From positions 4,836,001-4,900,000 of the forward strand of contig NZ_CP016279.1 in the NCBI RefSeq assembly GCF_001542625.1: 64,000 nt of DNA, given 5' to 3'. This DNA comes from Streptomyces griseochromogenes. Lineage in GTDB: Bacteria > Actinomycetota > Actinomycetes > Streptomycetales > Streptomycetaceae. The translations under genes were made by a program, and so were the position numbers. Positions 43,888 to 52,188 of the stretch are shown piece after piece (within the stretch, counting starts at the first letter, position 1; every line of letters begins with the position of its first letter). The notes under the pieces were generated by a model that saw only the letters and a program-made list of their open reading frames with translations, searched no databases and was not told where the DNA came from.

Positions 43888-46103
43888 CGGGCGCCTCCCC
43901 GTCCGGTCAGGAGCGTGAATCCGGCTGCGCGCAGGGCGTCGGCGAGGGGGTGATGGTGGCCGGTGCCCCGCCGGGGTGTGGGGCGTAGGCCGGTCAGGCG
44001 GTGCAGGGCGGCGCGCAGGGCCGGTTCCCGGGCGGCGATCCCTGCCAGCCAGGCGTCGGTCCAGCCCTCGTCCGCCCAGCCGGGCGGCTCGACGCCGGCG
44101 AGCGGGGCCGCGGCCCCGCTGAGCGCGGTGTGCCGCGCCCGGTCCGGCACGTGCTCCGCCGCCATCGCGCGCGTGACCGCGTCGATGGCGGCGAGGGCCA
44201 CGGCGTCGGCCGCGGTGGCCTCGACGGCGTGGCTCACCGTGGCGGGGGAGGCGCTGGTACCGGCCGAGACCGATCGGACCCGGATGACGGCCGAATGGGC
44301 TTCCTCGGAGCCGAGTCGCCGGACCGACAGATCGGCCGACCGGCCCATGCGTTCGGTCAGCACGGTCCACCAGTGACGGGCCTGAGGGTGCGTGCGCCAG
44401 ACGTCGTTCCCGATGCCGTCGGCGCGGGCGCCGGCAGCGACCGGATCCGCCTCCGACGCGGTGTCGGCGGCTTCCGGCCCGATGTGGTCGAGGACGGCGC
44501 GGCGCAGTGCCCGGCCGTATGCGTGATCGGGGCTCGCTCCGACGATCGGGGCCGACGGGCCGTCGGCGAGGGCGAGTTCGGCGGCCCGGCAGGCGGCTTC
44601 CAGCCGGGCCAGGTCCGCTCGTACCGCTCCGGCGACCAGCAGACCCGCCGGGGTCCGGCAGGATGCGAGCGACGCGGGAAGCTGCGGCAGGGCCCCGGGC
44701 AGCGGCGCGTCGAGCACGCCGAGCAGCGGGTCGCCCAGGGCTGTGACCCGGCGCAGCGCCTCCCCGAGATCCGGCGCGGGCGGGGCGTCCGGCCTCCGGC
44801 GGGCAGCCCGAGGGGCCGCCGCCCACGGGTGGTACGTCGCCTCCGGCGGCTCGGCTCGGGCGATCAGCACGGCCGAGTGTCCGGCCGTCGCCGTGCCGGA
44901 GGCGTCCTCGTGCGCGGCAGGGTCGGGCAGGCCGGCGACGGCCGCGAGCAGCCGCCCGGCCGCGGCACCTGCGAGCAGGGCGACATGCGTACGGGACGGC
45001 TCCCTGGCAGAGGCAGAGGCACCGGTAACGGCAGCGGCAGCCGACTGCGACGGCGCCCGGGCACCTGCAGGCGGTGTGGCAGGCGCTGCCGATCGCGACT
45101 GCGTGGTGCCGGGCCTGCCTTGAGCCAACGCCGGCGTCCACAGTGGTGTGCTGGTGGTGAGGCGGGTGGCGATGGCGGTGGCGTCGGGGCGGGCGTGGTC
45201 CGGGGGGCCGGGCTCGGTGACGAAGCCGCCGTCGGCGTCGCAGGAGACGGCCAGCGCCACGGCCCCGGACGGAGCTTGGGCCGTGACCACGGCCCAGCCG
45301 ACGGGCAGCCGGCCGTCGGCGGTGACCCGCGGGCTCGCCCCCGCGCGGCGGAGCGCCCCCACGAGGCTCACGGCGAGAGGACCCTCGGGATCCGGAGTGG
45401 AGACGACCGGTCGCGCGGTCCGGATCGCTTCGACCGCCTCAGCCGGGTGGGCGGCTGACGAATCCGGCCAGGGCGGGAGTTCGGCCCCGTCCGGGTGCTC
45501 GACCAGCAGGTCGTGCTCGCGCAGTCGGGCCGCGAGCGTGGCGAGCGCCGCTTCCACCCGAGGGCCGGCCTGATCGCTCGCTGCGGCCCTTCCCCGGCTG
45601 CCTGCCTGCTCTCCGGCCTCGGCCTGCGCCCGGGCCACGCCCTGAATCTGGGCGTCGGCCCAGGGAGTGTCGTCCGCTCGTGCCTCGGTATCGGTCTGCG
45701 TGTCGTCGTCCGCCCTCGCCTCGGTACCAGCCTGTGCGTCACCGTCGCCCCGCACTGCCTGGTCCGGGGCGAGCCGGTCCGAGAGCAGCTGCCACAGGGC
45801 CGGCAGCGCGCGGCTGCCCTCCAGCGTGACGACGGCGCCGCGGCCGCGCAGGTGCAGACCCGTGAGCAGCGGGGTGACGGCCACGCCGGGCCGCAGTCGG
45901 AACCGCGGCTCCGACCCCGGCCGCGGCGCGGGCGCGACGAAGGTTTCGGGCGCGACGGGGGCCTCGGGCATGACGGGGGCTTCGGGCGTCGGCGGGGCGG
46001 GTTGCCCTCCTGGAACGGGGTCCGGGGGCTTCGGGACCGTGCCCGCCGCGGAGTCCGAGGGCTCCGCGGCTGTGTCTGGCGCGGCGGCGGGGGCAGTGGT
46101 CAT
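43884..46103 (-). CDS. lazD: LazD-like leader-peptide-binding (RRE) partner of the cyclodehydratase
   Basis: The 739-residue protein belongs to the ocin-ThiF-like group. After a Pro-rich N-terminus (residues ~1-60) comes a winged-helix RRE (FRLRPGVAVTPLLTGLHLRGRGAVVTLEGSRALPALWQLLSD...LATLAARLREHDLLVEH). A large domain with Ala-rich segments, conserved in thiopeptide clusters, completes it. It holds the precursor leader and presents the core to LazE. The RRE is interrupted by an unusual ~60-residue Asp/Ala/Thr insert with repeated TEARADD units. Its ATG overlaps the lazC stop (ATGA at 46100-46103), so stoichiometric translation is likely. Confidence 0.9.
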   Translation of the reverse strand: MTTAPAAAPDTAAEPSDSAAGTVPKPPDPVPGGQPAPPTPEAPVMPEAPVAPETFVAPAPRPGSEPRFRLRPGVAVTPLLTGLHLRGRGAVVTLEGSRALPALWQLLSDRLAPDQAVRGDGDAQAGTEARADDDTQTDTEARADDTPWADAQIQGVARAQAEAGEQAGSRGRAAASDQAGPRVEAALATLAARLREHDLLVEHPDGAELPPWPDSSAAHPAEAVEAIRTARPVVSTPDPEGPLAVSLVGALRRAGASPRVTADGRLPVGWAVVTAQAPSGAVALAVSCDADGGFVTEPGPPDHARPDATAIATRLTTSTPLWTPALAQGRPGTTQSRSAAPATPPAGARAPSQSAAAAVTGASASAREPSRTHVALLAGAAAGRLLAAVAGLPDPAAHEDASGTATAGHSAVLIARAEPPEATYHPWAAAPRAARRRPDAPPAPDLGEALRRVTALGDPLLGVLDAPLPGALPQLPASLASCRTPAGLLVAGAVRADLARLEAACRAAELALADGPSAPIVGASPDHAYGRALRRAVLDHIGPEAADTASEADPVAAGARADGIGNDVWRTHPQARHWWTVLTERMGRSADLSVRRLGSEEAHSAVIRVRSVSAGTSASPATVSHAVEATAADAVALAAIDAVTRAMAAEHVPDRARHTALSGAAAPLAGVEPPGWADEGWTDAWLAGIAAREPALRAALHRLTGLRPTPRRGTGHHHPLADALRAAGFTLLTGRGGAR

Positions 46104-47281
46104 GACGAGCCCTCCACCGCCGCGATCACTTCGTCGATGCGGCCCTGCCAGGTGTGCCCGGTGAGCTCCGGCACCGTGCGCACGACCAGGTACGCGGCGA
46201 GGTACCGCTCCACCGGCCGTACGTCGCAGATCGCGAACAGCCGGTAGAGCGCGTTCGTACAGGCCCGGTAGATCAGGTAGTTGGGCCGAGTCCACATCGC
46301 CCCCTGCGGGTCCGAGCGGCGCAGCCGGCGGTGGAACTCGCTGTAGCGGGTGCGTACGTCCTGGTTCCAGCGGTCGGCCACCGTCCGGTCGCCGAGCACC
46401 GCCGCCCGGTCCCGGTACTCGAGGGGGTCGCCGGCGAAGTCCGCGCCCGCCGCGAACCGCTGCGCGGCGATACGCCACGCATCGGCGGACCAGTCGGCCC
46501 AGGCGCGCTCCCAGCCGGCCGCCCCGCCGCCCGTGATCCGCCCGACCATGGCGGTGACGGCCGGCCCGGTGGCCTCCCACCTGCGTTCGAAGGCCGCGCG
46601 GAGCCGCCCGTCCGGGTCCTCGTAGACCAGGAAGTCCTCGAGGTGCGAGACGAACGAGTAGTGGCCGCCGATCAGCCCCTCGGGGTGCGCCGTGGCGTGC
46701 GCGGCCAGCGCCGCGACCGCGAGCTGCACGCGGGCGGCGGGCGCGTCGCCGTGCCCGCCCAGGAACGCGCACCCCGTGTCGAGGGCCTGCAGGCCCAGTG
46801 CCAGCAGGTCGTCGCGGAGCCGGACCCCGTCGGGCCCGATCAGGACGCGCAGGGACGACTGGTCCACCGGCTCGACGCGGACCGTGCCGTCCGGTACGAG
46901 CGGGCCGTACGGCGGGGCGATCAGCTCGGCGCGGCCGGCCACGGCGGCCCGGGCGAGGATTTCCTCCTCGGTGACGTGGGCGGCCGAGGGGTGGTCGGCG
47001 GCCCAGGTCCGCAGGGCGGAGGCGGTGCGCTCGGCCGCCAGGGCCACCCGGTGGGGTACGCCGCGCAACCGGATCCGTACGTGCGGGCCGTACAGCCAGT
47101 GGCGCTCGACGTGCCCGGTCAGGCGGGCGCTTGCGGCCCGGCGGGCCAGCGGCAGCACCGCCTCGCGCAGCAGCGGGGCCTTGTCCTCGCGGTAGTCGTA
47201 CAGGACGACGTCGAGGGCCGTGGCGGACCCGGGCACGGCCGGGTCCGGCGGGGCGGGGGCGGGGCCGGCCGGGGCGTTCAT
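46100..47281 (-). CDS. lazC: LazC-like pyridine synthase (aza-[4+2] cyclase)
   Basis: The 393-residue protein is of the thiopeptide-type/SpaB_C fold (ALDVVLYDYREDKAPLLREAVLPLARRA, HWLYGPHVRIRLRGVPHRV, HYSFVSHLEDFLVYEDPDGRLRAAFERRW). In lactazole and thiomuracin systems this enzyme joins two dehydroalanines through a formal aza-Diels-Alder reaction, makes the pyridine core, closes the macrocycle and expels the leader. Its position second after lazB and its length agree with LazC/TbtD. The elimination role is carried by lazF, leaving cyclisation to this one. Its ATG overlaps the lazB stop (ATGA at 47278-47281). Confidence 0.9.
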   Translation of the reverse strand: MNAPAGPAPAPPDPAVPGSATALDVVLYDYREDKAPLLREAVLPLARRAASARLTGHVERHWLYGPHVRIRLRGVPHRVALAAERTASALRTWAADHPSAAHVTEEEILARAAVAGRAELIAPPYGPLVPDGTVRVEPVDQSSLRVLIGPDGVRLRDDLLALGLQALDTGCAFLGGHGDAPAARVQLAVAALAAHATAHPEGLIGGHYSFVSHLEDFLVYEDPDGRLRAAFERRWEATGPAVTAMVGRITGGGAAGWERAWADWSADAWRIAAQRFAAGADFAGDPLEYRDRAAVLGDRTVADRWNQDVRTRYSEFHRRLRRSDPQGAMWTRPNYLIYRACTNALYRLFAICDVRPVERYLAAYLVVRTVPELTGHTWQGRIDEVIAAVEGSS

Positions 47282-50118
47282 CGGGTGCCTCCTCGACGGG
47301 GTACGGGCGGGGCGGCGGGCCGGGTCGCGGCCCGGTCGGCTGTGCGGCGGCGCGCCGGGCGGTACGTCTCGATGACGGACTCGACGGCATGGGCGGGCTG
47401 GTCCCGGCCGCCGAATGCGGGCAGGGCCTCCTCCAGGACGACGCCCTGGGGATGGCGTGCCAGCCAACTGCCCAGGCAGCGCAGGTGCAGGACGTTGCCC
47501 AGGTCGAGCGCCTGCGGTTTGGGCGCCCGCAGTTGCGCGACGAAGTCGTCGACCGCGCGCCCGGCCGGGGGCCGTGGAACCGTGTGCAGGAAGAGCTGCT
47601 CCGGCAGGTCGAGCAGGGCCCGCCAGCGGGCCACCGTGGCGGCCGGCACCTCCCGCTCCTCCGTGGTCAGGTCGGCGCGCAGCGCGTCGAGCACGCCCGG
47701 GCCGAGGTGCCAGCGGCGCCGGGCCAGCACCAGGTGGCGGTGGCGCAGCCGCGGCGTACGGACCACCTGGCCGCCCGGCGCCGCCATGGCGTGCCGGGGC
47801 AGCAGCGGGTGGAAGTCCACCACCCCCGCGGGATGGTCGGAGAGGAACGGCCCGAGCCGTCCCGGCAGCATGATCGGTGCGAGGAAGCCCAGGTAGAGCA
47901 CGTCCAACGGGTCGCCGGTCGCCCGTACGCGGAACCGCAGTCGGTCGGTGACCGGGTCGTGGACGAGATCGAGGTCGGCTTCGGCGAGGGCGGTCCGGCC
48001 GCGGTCGGGTCCGATCTCCTCGGCGAGCAGCAGCGGGTGAAGGTTGGCGTTGAACCCGCCCACCGGCCGGACCTGGGCCGCCCGCGCGCCCGCGCCGAGG
48101 CCGCGCCGGACGCGCTCGCCGACCGCGGCCGCGGCGCTCACGGGCATGGCGTCGAGGAAGCGGCTGGTGAACCGGCCCCAGCCGCCGTAGACGTGGTTGA
48201 CGCACAACAGCCCGTCGTCGTGAACGCGTTGGACGAAGTGGGAGTAGCTGAGCGGCCGGGCGGCCGTCCAGTCGGGCAGACGGGCGGCGAGGGCGCGGAC
48301 GGGGTCGGCCGGCAGGACGATCGCGGGGGCCGTGTCCCCGGCCGGTCCTGCCGCCGCCCGTGCCAGCGCGGAGAACTCCTCGCGCAGACAGGCGAGTTCG
48401 ACCAGTCCGGCCGGCAGTTCGGGATCGTCGGACGGCCGGGCCACGAGGCGGCCGGATTCCTCCCAGGCGGCGGCGGTGTCGGCGCCGAAGTCCCATGGGT
48501 CGCGGCAGGTTCCGCCCTCTCCGTAGCGGGCGACGAAGCGGTCCCGGGCGATCCGGCTCATCATGTGTCCGAGGTCGAACAGCTCGGCCAGGGGGGTGAG
48601 TTCGCTGAGCGCGGCGTGGTCGGCGGGAGTGAGCGGGTCGTACCCGGCGGGCCGGTCCTCGTACGGCGCTCCCGTGGTCCGCTCGTCCGTGTCCGGTGCG
48701 GTCGGCGGGCGGCGTGGGGACAGGGGAACGGGGGCGACGGCGTCCTCGGTGAGGGTCGTCAGCGGGGCCGCGTCCGGCGGGACGGCTCGGCCGGTGTCGG
48801 CGAGCAGCTCGTGCCAGTGGTCGGCCAGGGTGGCGAGCAGGGCGGGGCGCTCGGCGGCGGGAGTGTCCGCGAACCGCCGTGTGTCGTGCGCGAGTCGGGT
48901 GAGCCGGTCCGCCAGGACCGCGTCCGCGGGCCACTGGCGCAGCCAGTCGGCGAGCGCGAGGAGCGGGGCGGGGTGCTGCGGGTCGACGGGCTCCGCGGGC
49001 ATGAGCAGCCCGGAGTCGGCGAGCCGGTCCACGAAGCCCGCGACGGCGGGGTCGTCCGGCGTGCGGCCCAGGCCGGCGGCGAGCCGGGCGGTGAGCGTAC
49101 CGAGGGCGAGCGGGCCGCCGGCGAGGACGGCTGCCAGCGTGTCCAGCGCCGGGCGGGCAGCCACCTCGACCTCGTCCTCGCGGGTGACCAGGTACCGGCC
49201 GCCGGCGAACAGCGCCTCCGCGCGGGCGAAGCGGGCCCGCCCGTCGGCCACCCGTGCGGTGCTCGTCATGCGGTGGGGGAGGGCGCGGCGGCGGCGCGGC
49301 TCGTCGAGCAGGGCCGCGGTGAGCGCGGCGACGAGGGTGCGGTTCTCCTTGACGACAGAGGTCAGCGGGGTAGTGGACCCGGGCTCGGGCTCCGTCGCGG
49401 CGGTGGCCGTGGCAGCCGTGTCGGCGACCGGTTCGGCCGCCCACCCGACGGCGGTGAACCAGGACAGCGGACTGGTCTTCGTGCTGGCCCGCAGGGCGTG
49501 CCGCAGGACCGAGGCCTCCTCCTTGCGCGCCCGCCGCCCGGTCTCGCCCCGGCCGGCCCTGCCGACCGCCCGCAGCAGGTCGGCACTGGTCAGGGCGATG
49601 GCCCGGGCGAAGGCCGGGGAGCGGCAGAGGCCGGCGAGCGCGGCGCGCTCGGCGGTCAGGGCGGGCGGTACGGCGGCGCCGAGCTCATCGAGCAGCCGGG
49701 CGCGCAGTTCTCGCAGGGCGAGCCAGTCGGCGAGCCGAGGCACCCGGTCGGGAAGGGCACCGAGCCGGCCGAGGAGGGCGGGGCGGGGCTCGCGGCCGTT
49801 GTGCAGGGCGCGGCGGAGTGGAAGGACCACCTGGCGGTGGAACTGCTCCTCGTGGCCGGCGCGCGCGGCGAAGAGGTCGTCGGACAGGGCCGCCCGCAGG
49901 GCGGCGTCCTGGGCGGCCAGGGCGGTGAGCCGGGCGAGCAGGGTCCGTACCTCGGCGGCGGGGGCGGTTTCGGCGGGGTATGGGAGCACGGTCGTACGGA
50001 CGAGGGTGTACGGCGCGGTCCGGTCGTACGGGTCCGCCGGGTCGTAGGGGCCTGCCGGGTCGGCCTGGTCGGGCTGCGGCACGCGCACCGGGGTTGCCGG
50101 CGGGGCGGAGTACGGCAT
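47278..50118 (-). CDS. lazB: LazB-like tRNA-Glu-dependent Ser glutamyltransferase (lantibiotic dehydratase N-terminal type)
   Basis: The 946-residue protein spans the Lant_dehydr_N family: TPYTLVRTT-like opening, KEEASVLRHALRASTKTSPLSWF at ~199-221 and HFVQRVHDDGLLCVNHVYGGWGRFTSRFLDAMP in the second half. It transfers glutamate from Glu-tRNA to Ser residues of the precursor core, the first half of dehydroalanine formation. It lacks the elimination domain, as in split thiopeptide dehydratases. ATG at 50118 follows GGGAG by 8 bases and begins MPYSAPP. The uninterrupted 2.8-kb frame argues for good sequence quality. It heads a four-gene ATGA-coupled chain. Confidence 0.93.
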   Translation of the reverse strand: MPYSAPPATPVRVPQPDQADPAGPYDPADPYDRTAPYTLVRTTVLPYPAETAPAAEVRTLLARLTALAAQDAALRAALSDDLFAARAGHEEQFHRQVVLPLRRALHNGREPRPALLGRLGALPDRVPRLADWLALRELRARLLDELGAAVPPALTAERAALAGLCRSPAFARAIALTSADLLRAVGRAGRGETGRRARKEEASVLRHALRASTKTSPLSWFTAVGWAAEPVADTAATATAATEPEPGSTTPLTSVVKENRTLVAALTAALLDEPRRRRALPHRMTSTARVADGRARFARAEALFAGGRYLVTREDEVEVAARPALDTLAAVLAGGPLALGTLTARLAAGLGRTPDDPAVAGFVDRLADSGLLMPAEPVDPQHPAPLLALADWLRQWPADAVLADRLTRLAHDTRRFADTPAAERPALLATLADHWHELLADTGRAVPPDAAPLTTLTEDAVAPVPLSPRRPPTAPDTDERTTGAPYEDRPAGYDPLTPADHAALSELTPLAELFDLGHMMSRIARDRFVARYGEGGTCRDPWDFGADTAAAWEESGRLVARPSDDPELPAGLVELACLREEFSALARAAAGPAGDTAPAIVLPADPVRALAARLPDWTAARPLSYSHFVQRVHDDGLLCVNHVYGGWGRFTSRFLDAMPVSAAAAVGERVRRGLGAGARAAQVRPVGGFNANLHPLLLAEEIGPDRGRTALAEADLDLVHDPVTDRLRFRVRATGDPLDVLYLGFLAPIMLPGRLGPFLSDHPAGVVDFHPLLPRHAMAAPGGQVVRTPRLRHRHLVLARRRWHLGPGVLDALRADLTTEEREVPAATVARWRALLDLPEQLFLHTVPRPPAGRAVDDFVAQLRAPKPQALDLGNVLHLRCLGSWLARHPQGVVLEEALPAFGGRDQPAHAVESVIETYRPARRRTADRAATRPAAPPVPRRGGTR

Positions 50119-50241
50119 GACGGGGCTCCCGGCGTACGGCTCGGAGGGCGGGCGGGATCGGCGGAGCGGGCGGGAACGCGCGGACGGCTTCAGCGGTACC
50201 GGGTGGACCTCTGCGGACCGCGTCGGGGTAGGCGCGGGGTT

Positions 50242-50283
50242 GTGCGGCCGGCCGGCTGGACAGGACGAGCCGGCCGGCCGCAC
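50242..50283 (-). terminator. Perfect hairpin between the precursor genes and lazB
   Basis: GTGCGGCCGGCCGGC at 50242-50256 pairs perfectly with GCCGGCCGGCCGCAC at 50269-50283 (15-bp stem, 12-base loop). It lies 46 bases after the lazA2 stop and ~120 bases before lazB. There is no T-run. It probably attenuates transcription or stabilises precursor mRNA so that precursor exceeds enzymes. Confidence 0.75.
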
Positions 50284-50329
50284 GGAGCCGTGGCCCACCG
50301 GCCTCGTGGGAAGCGAGGCCGAGGGCGCA

Positions 50330-50509
50330 CTAGTAGGGCAGGTCGGGCAGCCTGGGCTGGGCGCGCGAGGAGGAACCGCATGAGCCCGAGCCGGCTCCCC
50401 CGGATGCGCCCGTCTCGGGCAGCGCGACGGTGTCCCGCAGGGCGGTGACGGTCAGTTCGCCGAGCTCGGGGTCATCGAGGGCTAGGAGGTCCCCGCTGTG
50501 GTCGGGCAT
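50330..50509 (-). CDS. Second thiopeptide precursor, divergent core (LazA2)
   Basis: The 59-residue peptide begins MPDHSGDLLALDDPELGELTVTALRDTVALPETGA, a leader almost like that of LazA1. The core follows: SGGAGSGSCGSSSRAQP then RLPDLPY. Compared with LazA1 the Trp and three of four Cys are replaced (by Gly, Gly, a shifted position and Arg). The Ser-Cys pair needed for the pyridine-attached thiazole has become Ser-Arg. The GSSS-x-AQP segment is kept. ATG at 50509 follows GGGAGG by 6-7 bases, so the gene is well translated on paper. It may make a different product or be a degenerating duplicate. Confidence 0.88.
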   Translation of the reverse strand: MPDHSGDLLALDDPELGELTVTALRDTVALPETGASGGAGSGSCGSSSRAQPRLPDLPY

Positions 50510-50556
50510 GTGGAGCCTCCCAGGTTCGAAAGACGGTGTTCGGGATGGGCCCGGGG

Positions 50557-50760
50557 TCAGAGGACTACGGGCGTGTCCACTTGCGGCTGCGCGCACGACG
50601 ACGAGCCCTGGCACGAGCAGGAGCCCCACGAGGCGCCGTTCTCGGGCAGCGCGGCGGTGTCGCGCAGCGAGGTCACGGTCAGGTCGCTGAGGTCCAGGTC
50701 CGCGTCCAGGGCGAGGTCCTGGAGGTCCAGGCCGTCCTGCTGGTTCGGGGTACGGGACAT
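50557..50760 (-). CDS. lazA: Lactazole-type thiopeptide precursor (LazA1)
   Basis: The 67-residue peptide has an acidic leader (GLDLQDLALDADLDLSDL then TVTSLRDTAALPENGA) and the core SWGSCSCQGSSSCAQPQ followed by VDTPVVL. Lactazole's precursor, as I recall it, has the core SWGSCSCQASSSCAQPQDM, so the first 17 positions differ only at position 9 (Gly for Ala) while the tail is new and longer. Predicted chemistry is azoles at the Cys and Ser sites, dehydroalanines, and a pyridine from Ser1 and Ser12 with the thiazole of Cys13. ATG at 50758-50760 follows AAGGGAG by 7 bases. First gene of the operon. Confidence 0.95.
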   Translation of the reverse strand: MSRTPNQQDGLDLQDLALDADLDLSDLTVTSLRDTAALPENGASWGSCSCQGSSSCAQPQVDTPVVL

Positions 50761-51783
50761 GACGAACTCCCTTGGGAGGAAGGTGGAGGTCGGAACGCGC
50801 CTATGGAATGACGGCGCGAAACATGCCGAAAAGCAGGGCATGTAAGGGAATTCCGCTCGAAGCTGGAGAAAGAGCCCGAACGGTCATTCGTCGTACAGCA
50901 GCGAGTCTGGGTCCCGGGGGAGGCCGGCAGCAAGGCCAATTCAGTTATTGGCCTGTTGTGTTCATCCCGGTTCGGTGCGTCTTGGCACGTCGCGTCGCGG
51001 TGGTGCGGCCGCGTTTGGACTGGTGCGAGGTGAAGAAAATGTGGATGCATGTGTCCCTTGTGAGGTGGATCTCCCCTGGTTGTCCACGAGGTGAGTCAGG
51101 GTCGTGACAGGCGGACGTCAGGCCTCCGTCAGCCGGGTGTCAACGCCTCCCGGCGCCCTCGTGCGGCCCGGCGCACGGAGGTGGCGCACGTCGCGTCCAT
51201 GAGGGGTGCACAATCGGTCAACTTCCTTTCCGGGGAGGTCGGGTGGATAGGTACGGGCCCCGGACCGAGTCTCGGTCCGGGCCTACATCCGGGCCGGAGA
51301 GGTCGAGATCCCGCTCCTGCTCGCCGCACGCGCGATCGGGCATGCCGATGCCAGTCGGATCGCGGTCTGCCTTCCCTGATGGGTTGCTTGGCGGGGTGTC
51401 CTTGCCGTCGACCTGGTGCGCTTTCCGGGCCGCCGGGTGCCGGATCTCTGCCCGCTGAGTGACGACCGGTAGGTCGCCCGGATCGGGGTGGAGGCGGATC
51501 TGCCGCGGGGTGCACCTGGACGCGGCGCCGGCGCGACCGGTTCGGCCGCGTGACTCAGGGCTGGGATGCCCGGAACGCCGCTCCGGCACGGAACGGCGTG
51601 GCCTGGCTACGGTCTGCCCGTCGCATGCATCGGGGTGCTTCACGGGCACATAAAGGGGATTTACTTCACACATCAAGTTTATTGTTCAACTATGTATGGG
51701 TGCGTAGCTTTGCCAGGGCCAAGACAACGGGGCGTCCGCCGCCGGCAGGCACGGAACGGCGGGCAGTGCAAGGAGGAAAGATC
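50761..51783. other. One-kilobase non-coding region upstream of the laz operon
   Basis: This should hold the laz promoter on the left and the promoter of the small secreted protein on the right. Close to lazA1 there is a dyad ACATGCC-n9-GGCATGT at 50821-50843, and at 51256-51283 a strong stem, GGCCCCGGACCGAG with CTCGGTCCGGGCC. A plus-strand frame around 51270-51380 (VRAYIRAGEVEIPLLLAARAIGHADASRIAVCLP-stop) looks coding but has no start and may be a remnant. No cluster-specific regulator gene is present. Confidence 0.5.
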
Positions 51784-52188
51784 ATGAAGAAGCTCATGCG
51801 GCGTATCGCGACCGCAAGCGTTTCAGTGACACTCGCCGGAGGCGCTCTCCTCGCCGCCGGCGGCTCCGCGACTGCGGCCACTTCGCAGGACAGCGGGCCC
51901 ACCCCTGCTCCGGCCGCCCTGACTGCGGACGCGAAGGTCATCGACCTCCACGGCATACATCACGACCGTGGCGCCCCTACGTACGGTCACCGGCTCCATG
52001 ACCGCGGTGACCAGGACTACGGCAGCCGGTGTGACGACGGCCACGGTCACGCTGGCACGTACCGGACGGCGGGTGGCCGCTTCGACCCCTGGGTGGACGA
52101 CCAACTGCTGAAACCCGACCCCTGGATCAAGGATCAGTTGGCGATGTTCGTCCACTCCGGCGAACCCGGTCATCGGCACTTCGTGTGA
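51784..52188 (+). CDS. Small secreted His/Asp-rich protein
   Basis: The product of 134 residues has a clear Sec signal peptide (MKKLMRRIATASVSVTLAGGALLAAGGSATAA). The mature part is rich in His, Asp and Gly, with repeated HDRG (HHDRGAPTYGHRLHDRGDQDYG), and a short Trp-containing motif pair (DPWVDDQLLKPDPWIKDQL). AAGGAGGAAAG directly upstream is an excellent ribosome-binding site. The His/Asp content suggests metal binding, which is a guess; no family was recognised. Confidence 0.75.
   Translation: MKKLMRRIATASVSVTLAGGALLAAGGSATAATSQDSGPTPAPAALTADAKVIDLHGIHHDRGAPTYGHRLHDRGDQDYGSRCDDGHGHAGTYRTAGGRFDPWVDDQLLKPDPWIKDQLAMFVHSGEPGHRHFV

Noticed and set aside
46154..50448. Plus-strand frames of up to 1105 codons across the laz genes
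   Set aside because: They are antisense to lazB/lazC and rich in Arg/Gly/Ala/Pro, with no domains and no ribosome-binding sites.
51256..51283. Strong stem-loop as a laz transcription terminator
   Set aside because: It is 500 bases upstream of the operon and cannot terminate it. It may belong to a lost gene, so no function was assigned.
51129..51676. Several short frames in the region upstream of laz as a third precursor or regulator
   Set aside because: None has a LTVTxLRDTxALPExGA-like leader, a Cys/Ser-rich end or an HTH motif.
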